A stretch of 64,000 bases of DNA, taken from contig NC_133166.1 in assembly GCF_040802235.1 (NCBI RefSeq), positions 115,706,991 through 115,770,990 on the forward strand. The letters run 5' to 3'. Source of the stretch: Manis javanica (lineage: Eukaryota; Chordata; Mammalia; Pholidota; Manidae). The notes beneath the pieces were generated by a model that saw nothing but the letters and a program-made list of their open reading frames with translations, did no database searches and had not been told where the DNA came from. The position numbers and the translations under genes are program-made. Shown here in pieces: positions 1-12,369 of this stretch (its first letter is position 1; every line of letters begins with the position of its first letter).

Positions 1-3000
1 TGCCATCCATTGCTGCCGTCCTCATCCTCATGTTCACCTGCCTCTGTATCCTTGGCTGGGGCAGGGCCGTGGCGCGGTGGGGGCGGGGTGGGGATGGGAT
101 GGGGTGGGGCCCCTGCCCCTGCCCCTGGTGTGGCCCTGAACCGCCAGTACTCTTCTCTGTGGTGCTCCGGGCGCTGTTCCACCAATCCGACCCCAAGCGC
201 TTCCAGAACATCTTCACCACCATCTTCACCCTCTTCACCTTGCTCACCCTGGATGACTGGTCCCTCATCTACCTGGACAGCCGGGCTCAGGGTGGGGCGG
301 GCCCAGGCTGGGTGGCGGGCAGGCATGGCTGGGTGGGCAGACCTTGAAGGCTCAGTTACCCCAAGGTCAAGTGGGGTTTTGCCAGGGTGTGGAGCACCGG
401 CCAGGAACTCAAAGATCCAACAACATCCTGTCTCCCAGGCGCCTGGTACATCATCCCCCTTCTCATGATTTACATCGTCATCCAATACTTCATCCTCCTC
501 AAGTGAGCTCTGCTCCCCAGCTTGACCACCCAACCCCAGGGCACGCCATCTCCAGCCCTCTCACCTTGGTCATACCATGAGGAACCCAGACGGGGGTGCA
601 GGGCCTCTCCTACAGCCGCCTCCTTCAGGTGCCCCACAGCCTGCTCCCTCCACAGCCTGGTGATTGCTGTTATGGTGGACAGCTTCCAGATGGCACTGCT
701 CAGAGGCCTGCAGAAGGTGAAGCAGGAGGTACCAAGTGGGGCAGATCAGGTGGACCAATTAGGGACACAAGGAGAGGGGCACAGAGGCTGGAGGGAAGGG
801 AGGAGGGTGCTCCAGGAATGGGCAGGCATGAAGCCCTGGCAGGACGGAGGCCTCTTCTTCCCAGAAGGCTGCGCAGAACCATGAGAAGCTGCTGGATGAC
901 TCCCTGGCGGAGCTCAGCAGAGCAGGTACTGGCCCTCCCCTCCTTCCACAGTCAGACACAGAATTCCAGGCTTCGTTTTGTTTTGTTGTTATTTCTTTGC
1001 CATTTTAACCACTTTTTAAATTTTTAATTGAAGTGTAGTTGACATTAGTTTCAGGTATACATCATAGTGATTACACACACACACACACACAGTACTGGCT
1101 CATTTTTAGAGTTTTAGAATCTGAGACTCAAACTTTCAGAGCTTAGAATCTGATCCAAAGAGCTCTAGGACAATCATTCAAAAGTCAATTAAAGGGATAG
1201 TCAGTTCTTGAAAGTCCTGTTTCTGAAATGACTACTACTACTTAGCCAGGTTATGATGCACCAAATGCTTGTTTCTCTCGATACCTTATAAAGTTTATAG
1301 CAGTTGATTTTACACGGGATGGTTTCAACTGCCTTTGAGGGTTTTGTCAAGATGTTTTACACACTTGTCCAGAGTCACTCAATGTGGATTGAGAGTCTAC
1401 AAAAATGGAATTTCCTGTACACATTCATTTTTATGCACCTGATGTTCTGGGTGAATTGATTTTGAGCCAATTACTTTGCTTCCCACTTAAAGATCTTCAG
1501 AACTTTCAAATCTGAGATTCCGAATTTCACTCTTAGGATCATCAACACCACAGGACTAAGTGTTGTCAGAGGTCACCTGGTCCCTCACCTGCCCTCTCCA
1601 TCAGGGACAGTCAGTGCAAGAAAGCTGAAGCAAAGAGGAATTAATTGGCCCAAATTACTTAGCAAATTGGTGTGGGGGCTTTCAGGAATGGCTAGATCCA
1701 GGACTCAAACACTGGCTGAGATTTGGTCTCTATTTCTGCTCTGTAGCCCTCTATGTGGTTTTGTGCTTCGGGCTACTCTTGCCTTGTGGTGGGAAATTAG
1801 CCACCTGCAACTCTGGTCCCAAGTCCTCACTGGTTAGCCACTCCTAGCACTCCCAGCAGAGAGGTCCTCTTCTCCCAGCAGTTCCAACAAAGGCCCAGAA
1901 ATGAGTCTCCCTGCCTAGATTGGTCTCTTTCTTATTTCTGAACCAATCACTGGAAATAAAAAGATGGGCTGTTTTGATTGGCCAGGCCTGAGTCACATGT
2001 CCTTGGAGCTGCCAGGGTGAGGTCAGCTCCAGCTAGAGCACATGGACCCAAAAGGGGCAGGAGTGGCTTCTCAGGATAATTGGAAGACTTTTACCAGAAG
2101 AAGAGGGAGTGGCTGCTGGACAGGCAACTGAACAAACAGAAGTGCTGCCCAGTCCAGGCCCAGAGAAGCCACCTCTCTGGGGCCATCCCGGACAAATCTC
2201 CTTTAGCTCCTGTTTGCCTATCTCCATGACACCTGGGGTTCCCTGTACCCCCTGTCCATCCGGGCATCTTCCTGACCTCCCCCTTCTTTACATCCAGATC
2301 CTGAAGAGGTGATGAGTAAACACACTACACAGAAGCAACTCATTGAGAAAAAACTGGGGACCATGACGGAGAAGTAAGGAGACAGGAAGGGAGGGAGGCC
2401 TCGGGTCTAAGGGGAGGAGTCCGGGGCCTGACCTGTGGGCTGCTGGGAGAGGGACATTGCCCTCTGCTCAGGACGAGGGTAGGAGCACCAAGGCTTACAC
2501 AGAGCCTTTAGGTGGGACGTGGAGACCATGAGTGGCTTCGGCTCACCCATCATCTTCTGTCACCAAGAGAATCCTGCAAATGCCTAAAGGGCCGAAGGCC
2601 CTGTGAGGCTGGGCACCAGGGGCAGGGGCAGATCCCGGCGGAACAGGGCTTCTGCTCATCTTGTTACTCACGGAGCTTCCCTGGCCCTTGCCCAGGGCCA
2701 GGCCCTGCAAAGACTCTAGGGACCCAAAGAGGACACAGACTAGCCCCTGTCACTGAGGGATCCACCTCCAGAGACCCGTGCTGGGCCAGGAGGCTGCGGT
2801 GGACTTCTGCTCAGTGGAGGGATGAGGACAGGGTGGGCTGGGGATCTCCTGGATACAGGCCTAGGAGGCAGGTGGTCGACACCTCATTCCTGTCCATGGC
2901 AGTGGCCAGCTGAGTCAGGTCAGCTGCGGACCTGTGGCTGTGTTCCTGTCTGGGGGACCCTGGCCCAGGTTCCTGCTTCCTGAGTCTCAGGCCTGGCCCC

Positions 3001-4776
3001 AGAGAGAACCTTCTCTCTGAAAGCTGGGCCCTGCCCGACCTCATCTCCACTAGCTTCAAACCAGTGGACGGGCGGCCTGACAGCTGGCACCCTGCAGGCT
3101 CCCCTCATGCCTGCAGAGCCCATGCCCCAGAGGCCTTTAGTGTTCCAGCCTTTGCCAACCTCCCTTGTTTCACTGCAACCACTGCCACCCCCCACATCCC
3201 TGCTTCACCCACCCTGTTCCCCAAGCACAGCACCTACCTCACCTCTGCGCCTTTGCGCACACCGTCGCCTCTGCCCAGAATGTTCTCCGGCAGCCCAGCC
3301 AGCGCCAGGCTCAGTGACGGAGATTGGGAGGCCGAATTCCTCCTGCCCACTGCACCTCCTGGCCCCCGGCCCGGCTCCACGCACTGCTCCCGGCCATCTC
3401 CACACTTCCCAGGGGAGCTTTTGGCTCCACGTCCTTCCCTGCTGGGCCATCTCCACTGAGAGTGCTCTTTGTTCTTGTTTTTGATTTGTTTTCATCTTTT
3501 CCCTCCTTTTCTTTCTTTTTTTCTTCTTCTTTGTTTAGAGAGAAGTCTTGTTAAAAGGAGTTCTGGCTTTTCCCTCCCCCTGACTTGAGAACCCAACAAG
3601 GGCCCCTGCCTCCCCTGCGATGAGGTCTGGGGCATGCTCTGACCTCTCCTAGGGTCACCACCTCCGACTCCCTAGCTCTCTGACCCTCCCTCCCTGAGAC
3701 CTGTGGGGGCCCCGGCCCAGTCCCACTCTTCTGGAGGGGGGAGGGGGAACCCAGCCTGAGCCTGGCAAACCCTCCCCAGCCTTCAAAAGCAGCTCGGTGG
3801 CCCTTCCTCTGAAAGCCCTTGCTGAGGAGGTGAGGTTTTCCTCCCGAAGGCCCCTCAGTGCCCTGTGTTCCCGCTGGGTTTGCTCTTGGGGCACTGGATG
3901 GACTAAACTGCTCCAGGGCGGGGCTGATTCTTGTTCACAAATGAGTCCTCTGGGCACCTGGCAGTGTTAACTGATTTCAGTGCTATTTGATGGATGGATT
4001 GATAAGACCAGCAGGTGGTAAGGGATTTAGTCAGTGGGTAGTTGGGTGAGTGAATGGTGGAGCTTTAAGTAGGTGGCTGTACAGCTTGCTGAAGGGGTGG
4101 GTGCATGGGGTGGTCAGACAGGAGAGTGAATACCCAGGTAGGGGTGGGTGGATGGGTAAGTGGTTGAGTGGGTGCAAGGGGAGGTATGGATAGTTGGAGG
4201 CCAAGCTGGTGGGTGGATGGATGGAGGGATGGACGCTTGAGGGGGTAAACAATGGGCAGAACCCTCTGTGGTGCAGGCAGACATGGGGCCTTTTAATCTG
4301 TGGGAAAGGAAACACTCCATGAACTGCCACACTCAGAAAGCTGTGGCTGTGGCTGGAAATGGAGCTCTAAGGTGATATAAGGGGAGGCGCAGGCAAGAAG
4401 AGCTGCCTGGGGGCTCTGGGGGCCCAGAAGGCCAAGCCAAGCAGGTTGCCAGGTCTGGCCTCCCCCCACTTCCCAGGCAGCAAGAGCTCCTGGTCCACTT
4501 CCTACAGCTGGTGGCTGGGGTGGAGCAACATCAACAGAAATTCCGCTCCCAGGCCTCCATCACTGATGAGATTGTGGACACTGCATTTAAGGCAAGCCTG
4601 GGCAGGCCTGGAGGAGGGAGGGGAAGGGCCCTGGAAGGCCAGGCTTGAGGGGCTCATGCCAAGAAGTGACCCTGAACAACAGTGACATGGGTGTGCAGGA
4701 AGGAAGATGCCACACTGGCTCAGACACCCTCCTGCTGCTTCCCCCACAGGCTGGAGAGGAGGACTTCAGGAAGTGA
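1..4776 (+). CDS. CATSPER1: CATSPER1, cation channel sperm-associated protein 1 (C-terminal part, 8 exons)
   Basis: Pore-forming subunit of the CatSper calcium channel of the sperm flagellum, needed for hyperactivated motility. Coding exons: 1-45, 148-291, 439-502, 656-728, 865-925, 2298-2373, 4477-4591, 4750-4776; phases agree throughout and give about 200 residues ending in TGA at 4774-4776. The gene enters from the left edge, so the His-rich N-terminus and S1-S4 are missing (human protein about 780 aa). Seen: the end of S5, the pore helix with selectivity-filter motif TLDDW (exon at 148-291), S6 beginning AWYIIPLL and continuing NLVIAVMVDSF, then a cytoplasmic coiled-coil tail ending GEEDFRK. 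The 4592-4749 intron begins with GC, not GT. Identity rests on close match to the remembered human C-terminus and on the CST6/BANF1 neighbours. No clear AATAAA was seen after the stop. Confidence 0.95.
988..1110 (-). repeat. LINE-1 3'-end fragment with CA tract
   Basis: The stretch reads as the reverse complement of a LINE-1 3' end (a T-rich start, then the typical 'tagttgacattagtttcagg' type sequence) and runs into a (CA)n tract at about 1074-1091. It lies in the CATSPER1 intron 926-2297. The rest of that intron shows no gene; no other repeat was recognised with confidence. Confidence 0.6.
2374..4476 (+). other. CATSPER1 intron with degenerate tetranucleotide array
   Basis: A 2.1-kb intron with no coding signal that I trust. 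About 2.4-3.9 kb is GC-rich unique-looking sequence. About 3985-4260 is a degenerate TGGA/TGGG array (many 'gtgggtgg', 'gatggatg' units), a decayed microsatellite. Confidence 0.6.
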
Positions 4777-7397
4777 ACCCAAAGAGAGGGGACCCCCATG
4801 CAGGCCACAGGCTGCAGCACTGACAAGCTGCCTGCCAGGGTGGGTGCGGCCTAGTCTCCACATCTGCTGGAATGATTGTCAGGCCTGCAGGGCCGCGCCT
4901 CAACAGAGTTTTAAAACCCCAAGCTGCTCTGTGTCCTCCCTGGCCGGGCCAAGGCACAGGGCAGGGGAAGCTGTGTGCACGAACACTCGTGTGTGTGGAT
5001 CGTGCTGCATGTGGGGTGGGCTGTTCTCTGTCTCCTCAGCCCCACCGCACCTGGTACCCTAGCTTGGGCCAGCGGTGCATTAGAAGCAGCTGGAGAGTGA
5101 TGTGGAAAGTGGGCCAGGCTCAGTGCTGGAGTGGCGAGGGGGAAGTCACCCTGCTTTATGGAGGAAGGTCTGTCTGGCCCAAGGGTGGGGGAAAGGTCAG
5201 AACAGCACACAGGCATCAGTGCCTAGGGGACCAGGAGGCTCCGGAAATGAGGCTCCAGCCCAGGAACTGGGGTCTGCCAGGGCCCTCAGCATCTCATATA
5301 AGGGTGCCAGCTCATGGGGTAGCACAAATCCACAGCTCATAGGTCATTGCCATACCCTGCCCTGCCTGGGGTCAGACCAAAGAGCCTCAGTGAGGCGTAC
5401 ACGGCGGAGGCTGCGCAGGTCCTTGTGGCGTTGGGGTGGGAGCAGGTGTGCGTGTGGAATGGCTGAGCCTCCACCAAAGGAAAGTGGGGAATGAGGCTGA
5501 TGGCTGCTCCCCAGCCTGCCTGGTCTAGGCCTTAGATGAACACCCCTACTTTCAGCCTGAGCCTGGGCAGGATGCCCATGGTTGGGGTGGCCGTGGTATG
5601 CTGACCCCAGTCCCCAAGTGCCTGGGTCTGTCCTGTGTGCTGGAGATCTTCATCTGGGTCAAGCTCAAGCCCACCCTGGGGCCTCTCCAAACAGAGGGGA
5701 TCTTCCACATCCTGCAGCACCCGCCTTACCTTTAGTGAAGCTGGGGTGCAGTACTGCTGAAGGGGGTTGGGAGCAGGATGTGGAGTGAGGACTGAGGGCT
5801 GATGGGCAGTGCTGTGAGCCATCTCCCTGCCTCTAGGCTGGACCAGACAGTGGTGCAGCCTCCGGGCCTGAGGACAGCACCTCCCCACCCTGGCCTGGCC
5901 AAGGGCTCTGCCTGGCTCAGGACCCATGGACTATGCAGAGGAAATACCATCTGGGAATTAGGCACAGATCCTGAGGGTGGAAAGGCCACACCTCACCCAC
6001 CACCTCTCACTCATTCAACAAGCATTTCCTGCCACCCACCCTGTGCCAGCCCCGTGCTGGAGGCTCCTGCTTGGTGGCATATGGGAGCCCATCCAAGCAG
6101 CTGCCCCACTGCATCCCCTGGGCTATTGGAGCTGCCACAGCTGGCAGGCCTAGGCAGAAGCCAGGCTGGGAGTTTTCCCCTGCATCCCTTACTCCTGTCA
6201 AACACAGCCCCTTAGCAACTCAGACGTCCCTGTGGGGGTTGTATCTGTTTTCCATCTCTGTTGTCCCCCACAACGTGGCCTTGGAGGGCAGAGGGCATGG
6301 TGTGCTGGGGCTATTCCTCATCGGGTTGCAGCATGGGGCAGGGGACCAGGCAGGCCCATTGGGGCGTGAAGCCTTGCTTGGAGGGGCAGCAGGTTGTGGG
6401 GACCCTCCTCAGCCACCACAGTACTGTCTGCCTGGGCCTGATAGCACCCACACCTGGTGCTCCAGGCTTATGCCCATCCTGTCCAAGGTGTGGATGAGGC
6501 ACATGGGGCTCCGGGGTTTTGTAGTGGGAAGTTTGTATACATCTCTAGGTTGTTTCTCAGTTGGGGGTGGGGGTGTTGCTTCTGTGTGTTTCTGGGTTGC
6601 TAGGCTGTGTGCGTGTGTTTTTTCCTGTATGTGTGTAGGAGCATCTAAGTGTGTGTGTTGCATGTGTGGTGTGTTGAGTTCTGGGTGTGTGTGTATATAG
6701 CAAGTATGAACTGTAACTGCAAATTCAGGTGTGCAAAAATGTTGCAACTCTGTTTTCTCTAAATAACATTAAATTAATCTGTCCCCTCATCTCTCCTATG
6801 GGCAGTAGATTTGACCTTGGTTCCCTGGGGCTCCCAGTGCAGCCCCTTCCAGGGGTCTTGCCCAGGGCAAAGCACTGGGGAGTCCTGGCGTGCGGCCCAC
6901 GTGTGCACATGAGAGTCCCCCCTCAGATCTTGTGGTCTCTTGGCTCCCAGGGGCTCTGCCACCCCTGGGCCCCATGTGGGTTCAAGAATCTCACAGGCTG
7001 GGAACTCGGTGTCCTGGAGCCCCACAGGCTGCACCCACCACATGCTACCCTGAGTTATCCTGGGAGCGGAGAGGGACCATTGCTCAGGCGCTTCTCAAGG
7101 TCCTCACCGACTCCGTCCCTTTCTGGTCTTGGGGCATCGTTGCTGTGCTGGGCCTTTGTCTCCCACCCCATTAACCAGAGTATTGGGAGGCTTTGGAGCT
7201 TTGCTCTTTTGTCTGTGCTGATGGGGGCCTTGGGGAACTCCAGATTTGGGGGCTGTACCTTGCACCCTCAGCACTGTCTGGGCTGGGACCACAGAGGCCC
7301 AGCTGGGGATGGTATGAGCACCCCCAGGAGCTGGGGGGGTGTCAGCTTGGGGGGGAGGAGTGAGCAGCCAGACGGATTCAAGCAGCAGTGCTAGCGG
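4777..7397. other. CATSPER1-CST6 spacer, no gene seen
   Basis: This holds the CATSPER1 3' UTR and the region downstream of CST6. It is GC-rich and the open frames are short and inconsistent between strands. About 6540-6720 is rich in TG/TGTG runs (a degenerate microsatellite). No RNA gene or recent transposon was recognised. Confidence 0.5.
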
Positions 7398-7403
7398 TTT
7401 ACT
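7398..7403 (-). terminator. Possible variant poly(A) signal of CST6
   Basis: AGTAAA on the minus strand about 50 bases after the CST6 stop codon. It is a weak variant of AATAAA and the only candidate I see close to the stop. Confidence 0.35.
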
Positions 7404-7454
7404 GATGGACGTGGCCCCCAGACTCGCGAGTGCCTTCCACCGATTCACTGGCTC

Positions 7455-8710
7455 TCATCCACGCCCTCCAGCTCCCTCCGGTTGCTCCGCAGGGCTCTCC
7501 ATGCGCACACAGTTGTGTTTTTGAAGGTAGGAGATATTCTTCCAGGAAACTACTAAGACCACAAAGTTGCAGTGCAGCTTCTGCAGAGTGTGGAGAAAGA
7601 AGTGAGCCTGGGCCCTGGCTGGACTCCTCCCAGGAGGCCTCTGCCTGCAACACTCGGGGGTGAGATGGCCACAACTAGGTCCCAGATCTTTCTAGCCAAC
7701 TTCTGCACCCCAGGGAAAAAGCCCCAGTGCCCTCATCTCAGCACCCAACCCTGGCCTGGGGGCTGAGTCACCCAGAAGGCAGGAGCAGGTTCTGACTGGA
7801 CAACCTGAGGACCTCAGGTGCTCAGGCTGGAGAGGGTTGGGCACAGGGCTGTTACCTCCTGCTGTACGCCTGTGGCCAGGGGGCAGTGGGTGACATCTGT
7901 GGTGTTTCCATCCACCTTGTTCTTCGGGCAGATTGTGCTCTGCATCTCCACAGTCAAGTAGTACTTGAAGCCAGCCAACAGCTAGGAACAGAGGACAGTG
8001 GCAAGTCGGGGTGCCGGGAAACTAGCCTTAGCCCAGACCCCTTACCTTCATCCATCTCCCGTTCCTGTCCCACGGGATACCTTTCAGCATGCTGGCCCTG
8101 AGATGCAGACCTGGGCTGGGGGCAGTTCTGGTGGGCATCCCAGGGGAGAGGGCCAGAGGCCTGGGCCACACAGTAGGCTGAGCCCAAGATCGCACATGTC
8201 CCCAAGCACAGCATCCTGAAGCCCACAGCCCTAGCCCCCTCGCCCCTCTCCCTGGCCCACCCAGCATCAGGCTGGGGACTGGGGTGAGGCCGGTAAGCTG
8301 TGCAGGTCAGCTGGATCCTATTAGAAATTTGGATATTTTGTGCACCGTGAATTTTTTGCATTAACTTGATTTTTTAAAATGTATTAAAACATTATGCTGA
8401 TTATTTTTGTGGCGCCCCCTTAACCAGACACCAGCTGGGCATCTCGCTTGCCCCGCAAGACCCTCATCCCCGGCCATACCTGCCTCTGCGCCTTGAGAGT
8501 GTCCGTGTCTCGGAAGTAGTAGAGGCTGTTGCTGCCCTTGTTGTAGTCGGCCATAGCCACCTGCACCACCTTCACCACCTGCGGGTCGCCGGGCGACAGG
8601 GTCTGGAATCCTCCCAACTTGTGCCTGGCCCGTGCGTCCTGAGGCAGCACCAGGAGGCAGAGTGTGAGCAGGGCCAGGCCCAGGGCCAGCGGCAGGTTCC
8701 GAGGAGCCAT
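7455..8710 (-). CDS. CST6: CST6, cystatin E/M (cysteine protease inhibitor)
   Basis: Secreted type-2 cystatin that inhibits legumain and cathepsins L and V, chiefly in skin. Coding exons on the minus strand: 8480-8710, 7856-7981, 7455-7580 (77 + 42 + 41 codons, then TGA), predicting 160 aa; human has 149. The start is at 8710, followed by a signal peptide ([18 protein letters not shown]). Seen: the N-terminal Gly region, the legumain-site Asn in [10 protein letters not shown], an inhibitory loop reading QLLAG where human has QLVAG, four cysteines for two disulfides, and SWKNIS where human has PWQNSS; the Trp and an N-glycosylation sequon are kept. After the residue matching the human C-terminal Met the frame continues [14 protein letters not shown] before stopping. 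A TTAAAA box lies about 33 bases upstream of the ATG (8743-8750), too close to be a confident TATA box. Confidence 0.93.
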
Positions 8711-9029
8711 GGTCGTCAGTGGCCCGCCTGCAGCGCTGGCTGCTTTTAAGGCCAGGCTCAGTTGGCCCCGCCCGCCCAGGCTTGCTGTGGCCCCGGGGCC
8801 AGGGAGGGATGGCCTGGCCTGGGCCGTCTCCCTGCACCATGGGGGGCAGCAAGTGGGCCGGAGCAGACGGGAAGCTGTGGCCTTGTGCTTCCCAGCCCCC
8901 AGGAAACGCCCAGTTCCGAGGTAAAGGATAGCCGCCGTCTGCAGCAGGTGCCAACCACCCAGTTTGCTGGAGGTCCGTCCAGTATGAAACACCCACACGC
9001 CTGCACCAGCTCTTACCAGGGCCACCGTT

Positions 9030-9125
9030 TCCTAGCTGTGTAACCTCGCTCACTGCCTGTGTCCCCTTCTGTAAAACAGGGGGCTGGGGGGATTCTGTAG
9101 GTAAAGGGCTTAGAGCAGGCCTGGG
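9030..9125 (+). repeat. MIR SINE fragment
   Basis: Contains the MIR core pattern 'tagctgtgtaacctcg' followed by 'cttctgtaaaac'. An old, diverged, partial copy. Confidence 0.6.
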
Positions 9126-9154
9126 GCTATAGATCCTCACACCCAGAATGCAGT

Positions 9155-9300
9155 GGAAATGAGTAGCATTTCCACTTCACAGAAGAGGACACAGGACACA
9201 GGGGAAAACTGATCTGCCCAAGGACACCAGCTGGCCAACAGTAAATGCGACACTGGCTTTTGAGCCCAGGCAGCCGACCTCAAATCCGTGCTCTCAAACC
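9155..9300 (-). repeat. MIR SINE fragment
   Basis: Reverse-complement MIR pattern: 'cttcacagaagagg', then 'ctgcccaaggacacc', then 'gagcccaggcagcc'. An ancient mammal-wide SINE. Confidence 0.7.
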
Positions 9301-10319
9301 AGGCTGGACCCAAAAGACAAGAACTGGCCAGGAGGGCTGTGTGCCGTACCAGCTCGGCCATATACTGACCAGGTGACTTTGGACCAGTGCCTCTGGAGCC
9401 TCAGTGACCTCGTCTGAGGAAAGGTGACAACTCTTATCTCCTAACATTATTCTGACATTACGGCCGAAGACTGTGTCACCCTTAGGTACACTGGGCATGT
9501 GCTGGAGGTGCCAGCGAAATAGCACACTATGACTATTTTGGAAAAATCTTGTAATCAATACATTAAAAGCAGCATTGAAGTAGTCAACACAGGAAAAAGT
9601 CTGAATTTTGTAGGAAATCTTTGTCCGTATTTTGGAGTTCAGCATAGTTTGCACTCCTAGTCACATGTCGCTGGGGGCAAGTGGGGCCTTTTGCCCCTGG
9701 GACACTAAGAGCTTGTCAGTGCTTAGGGCCTCCAAGGATCGTAACTGGGCCTTCGTACAGGTAGTGGTTTAAGAACCTGACAGACGGTTGGGGCTTATTA
9801 AGTGGTAGCTATTATTGTGATGAATTTTATGAGTAAACATCTCCAGCCTCCCCACAGCCTCTCCAAATCCCAGGGGCCGGGGAAAGGCAGTGATTTCTCC
9901 CAGGGAGATGGGAGCAGAGGTGGTCACTACCCAGTCCAGCTGCCGCCCCACCCGCTCCACCCAGCTATGAAAAACAATCTTGGGATTCCAAGACCAGTCA
10001 CAAGTTTGTTGCAGGCTCAGGTGTCTGCCTTAAAGGGACAGGCCCACTTTGTGGGAGAGCCAGACAGAAACCTGACCTGAGAGGACCTGGGAGGGGGCAG
10101 AGTAAAAGGCCCAGGCCTGCAGCACAGAGGAGGGAGGGGCCTCCCCAAGGGGCCAGGAGCCTCCTCAGACTCTTCCATTCCTTGGAGTTTAGCCGAGCCA
10201 CCCCTACCTCCAACAGCTCCCTGGAAAACTTGCCCCTGGGACCCCAGCTCACTTGCCCCTACCCTACCTGTCACTGCTTTGATGCCAATGATGCTTTTGC
10301 ATCCAACCCAATGATTTCC

Positions 10320-10440
10320 AAAGATCTTTCACTTCTGGTCTTTCACAGACACCCTTAGGGAGTAAGCATCATCTCTGTTTCGCAGAGGAAGACAGTTCAT
10401 TAGAGAGGTCAGGACGCTTGTCCATAGAGTCACAGGTAGA
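10320..10440 (-). repeat. MIR-like SINE fragment
   Basis: Diverged reverse-complement MIR pattern around 'ttcgcagaggaagacag' followed by 'agagtcacaggtag'. Confidence 0.45.
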
Positions 10441-12369
10441 AGTGGTGTCCTGGTGAGAAGAGAGGAATGGGGAAGGGAAATAAACAATTCCTGGGCTCCC
10501 TGTGCCCAGCCTTGTGCCCACGCCTCGGCATATATTTTCTTGTCATCACAGCTCTGCAGGAGTAGTAATGTCCTTTCACAAGGAGACTGGGGTCAAAGGC
10601 AAAGGGTCTGTGGTGGGGCCTGGCAGCACCCACATGGCAACGTCCTGGTGTGCAAGTCCCATACTGCTCCACAGGAATATGAGGTCTGCTGTGCAGGGGA
10701 GGCTCCCTGGCAGTGGCAGTGCCCCAGGAGGCCTCTCCAGGCTGGGTCTCATCTGGAGAAGAGCCCTCAGCCTGGACTCTGTCCTGTCTGGACCACTCTG
10801 GCCTTAGGAGGCCTGGGCCAGATGTGAGCTCGAGGTTGGCCATCCCCGTTAGCCATTGGGCACACCTCCCGTTTTTCTGTGGCCCAGACATCCCAACCCA
10901 GGTTGCCCACAGCACCCCTCTCTTGCCCTTGGCCAGGGTGGGCCCTTGACATTCCCTTCATCCTGGGATCAGGCTACCCAGTGTTTTCGTGCTGCCCCCA
11001 GAACCACTCTCCTCCTTGTCTGATAATATCTCAGAAAGGAGACCTAATGGCAAGGGAAGCTGGGGCCCAGCAGCGATTAAGCTCCCCTCTGCGGAGGGGC
11101 CTCCCAAGGGCCAGGGCTTTCTGCGCAGGGAAGCTGTGCGCTGTGGCGGCCCACGGAGACCAAGCAGCCGGGTCACACGGCAAGTGGAGGAACTGCGGCC
11201 AGAGCAGCCCCAGGGGGCTGGCTCAGGCTGCCATCAGTCCCGGCCAGGACTGAGCCCTGGGTCCCTGCAGGGAGGGGCGCTGTGGAGCACACGCACTATG
11301 AGCCTTCCACACCACCTGGGCTGCCACTGGAAGGGGTGTCTTGGGCTTGGGTTTGCCCTGTAGCCTCCCCCTACCTCATTTTCAGGGCAGTGGGACCCTT
11401 TCAGGACCCTGGAGTGCAAGGGCTGGGTTCACGCCAAACTCCTGCTGAGTGCAGCAGGGAAGGGACGGAGCCTCATCACCATTTGTTGACTTCCAGGCCC
11501 CCCCAGGCCCCAAGCCAGGACATCCTGATGGGCAGTTCGGGCTGACATTTAGGTAACCTCCTACCATCCCCATCCTGACCCGCTTTCTCCAACACTCCAG
11601 GCCTTGGTCCTTTTGTCCTGTTGGCCGAGTTGGGACTCGATCTGAGAGGCCACACTGTCACAAGGCACATTCTAGATGACCTGCTGCCCCAGAAATGACC
11701 CAGGATCTTGTGTGGGATGCATTAAGGAGCCCAGATAAAGGGTTTGGGGCCTGCCAACCTCTCAAGGCATCTGGAGCCCCAGAGAGATGAGGAAGCAGGC
11801 TCCAGACACCCTCAGAGACAAAGCCTGGGGTGGCAGGAAGAGCGCACGACCAGCAGCAGGGTAAGCAACAGGTCCCACGGGTTCTGCTGGGCAGCCCCAG
11901 TGCCCGCTCCACGAGAGTAAAATCGGGCTACCAGGTGGGCAGGAGCCAGGGGAGGGTATTGTGGCAGAGGAAGTCTCCATGACCTCACAGGGTGCTGGCA
12001 ACAATCTGGCAGTGTCACCTGAGCTGGGGACTGGCCTTGACCCTGCAGAGTCCCTGCCTAAGTACACCAGGCGTTGTGTGACCGCACAAGCCTGAGGGGA
12101 CTCTCCGGTGGTCCTGGACCCTGTGTTCAGGAAAACTCTGAACACAGCATGGCCTGAAACTCCAAGGACAGCCCACATTACCGCCACGGTCTCTGTGTCA
12201 AACTGGCACCCTCGTAGGAAGTGGCCTGTAAGGAAGCTGGGCCCTGCTCTGGCCACAGGATGCCATTCCAGGGGGCCACTCACATTCCCCAGACCAGCCT
12301 TGCACTGAACCTTCACCTCAAAGTTTCCAACAATTGCATAATTGCTTTATACCTATGTCTTTGTTTTTA

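Noticed and set aside
3985-4260. Tandem TGGA/TGGG units considered as a CRISPR-like or functional array
   Set aside because: A degenerate tetranucleotide microsatellite in a mammalian intron; no unique spacers and no reason to expect CRISPR.
6071-6700. 209-codon plus-strand open frame between CATSPER1 and CST6
   Set aside because: It runs into a TG-rich low-complexity tract giving Cys/Val repeats; no conserved domain and no matching gene at this place in human.
8743-8750. TTAAAA box as CST6 TATA element
   Set aside because: Only about 33 bases upstream of the ATG, leaving almost no 5' UTR; not enough to call it a promoter element.
8361-9140. 259-codon minus-strand open frame overlapping CST6 exon 1
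   Set aside because: It is in a different frame from the cystatin product, which has a clear signal peptide and start at 8710.
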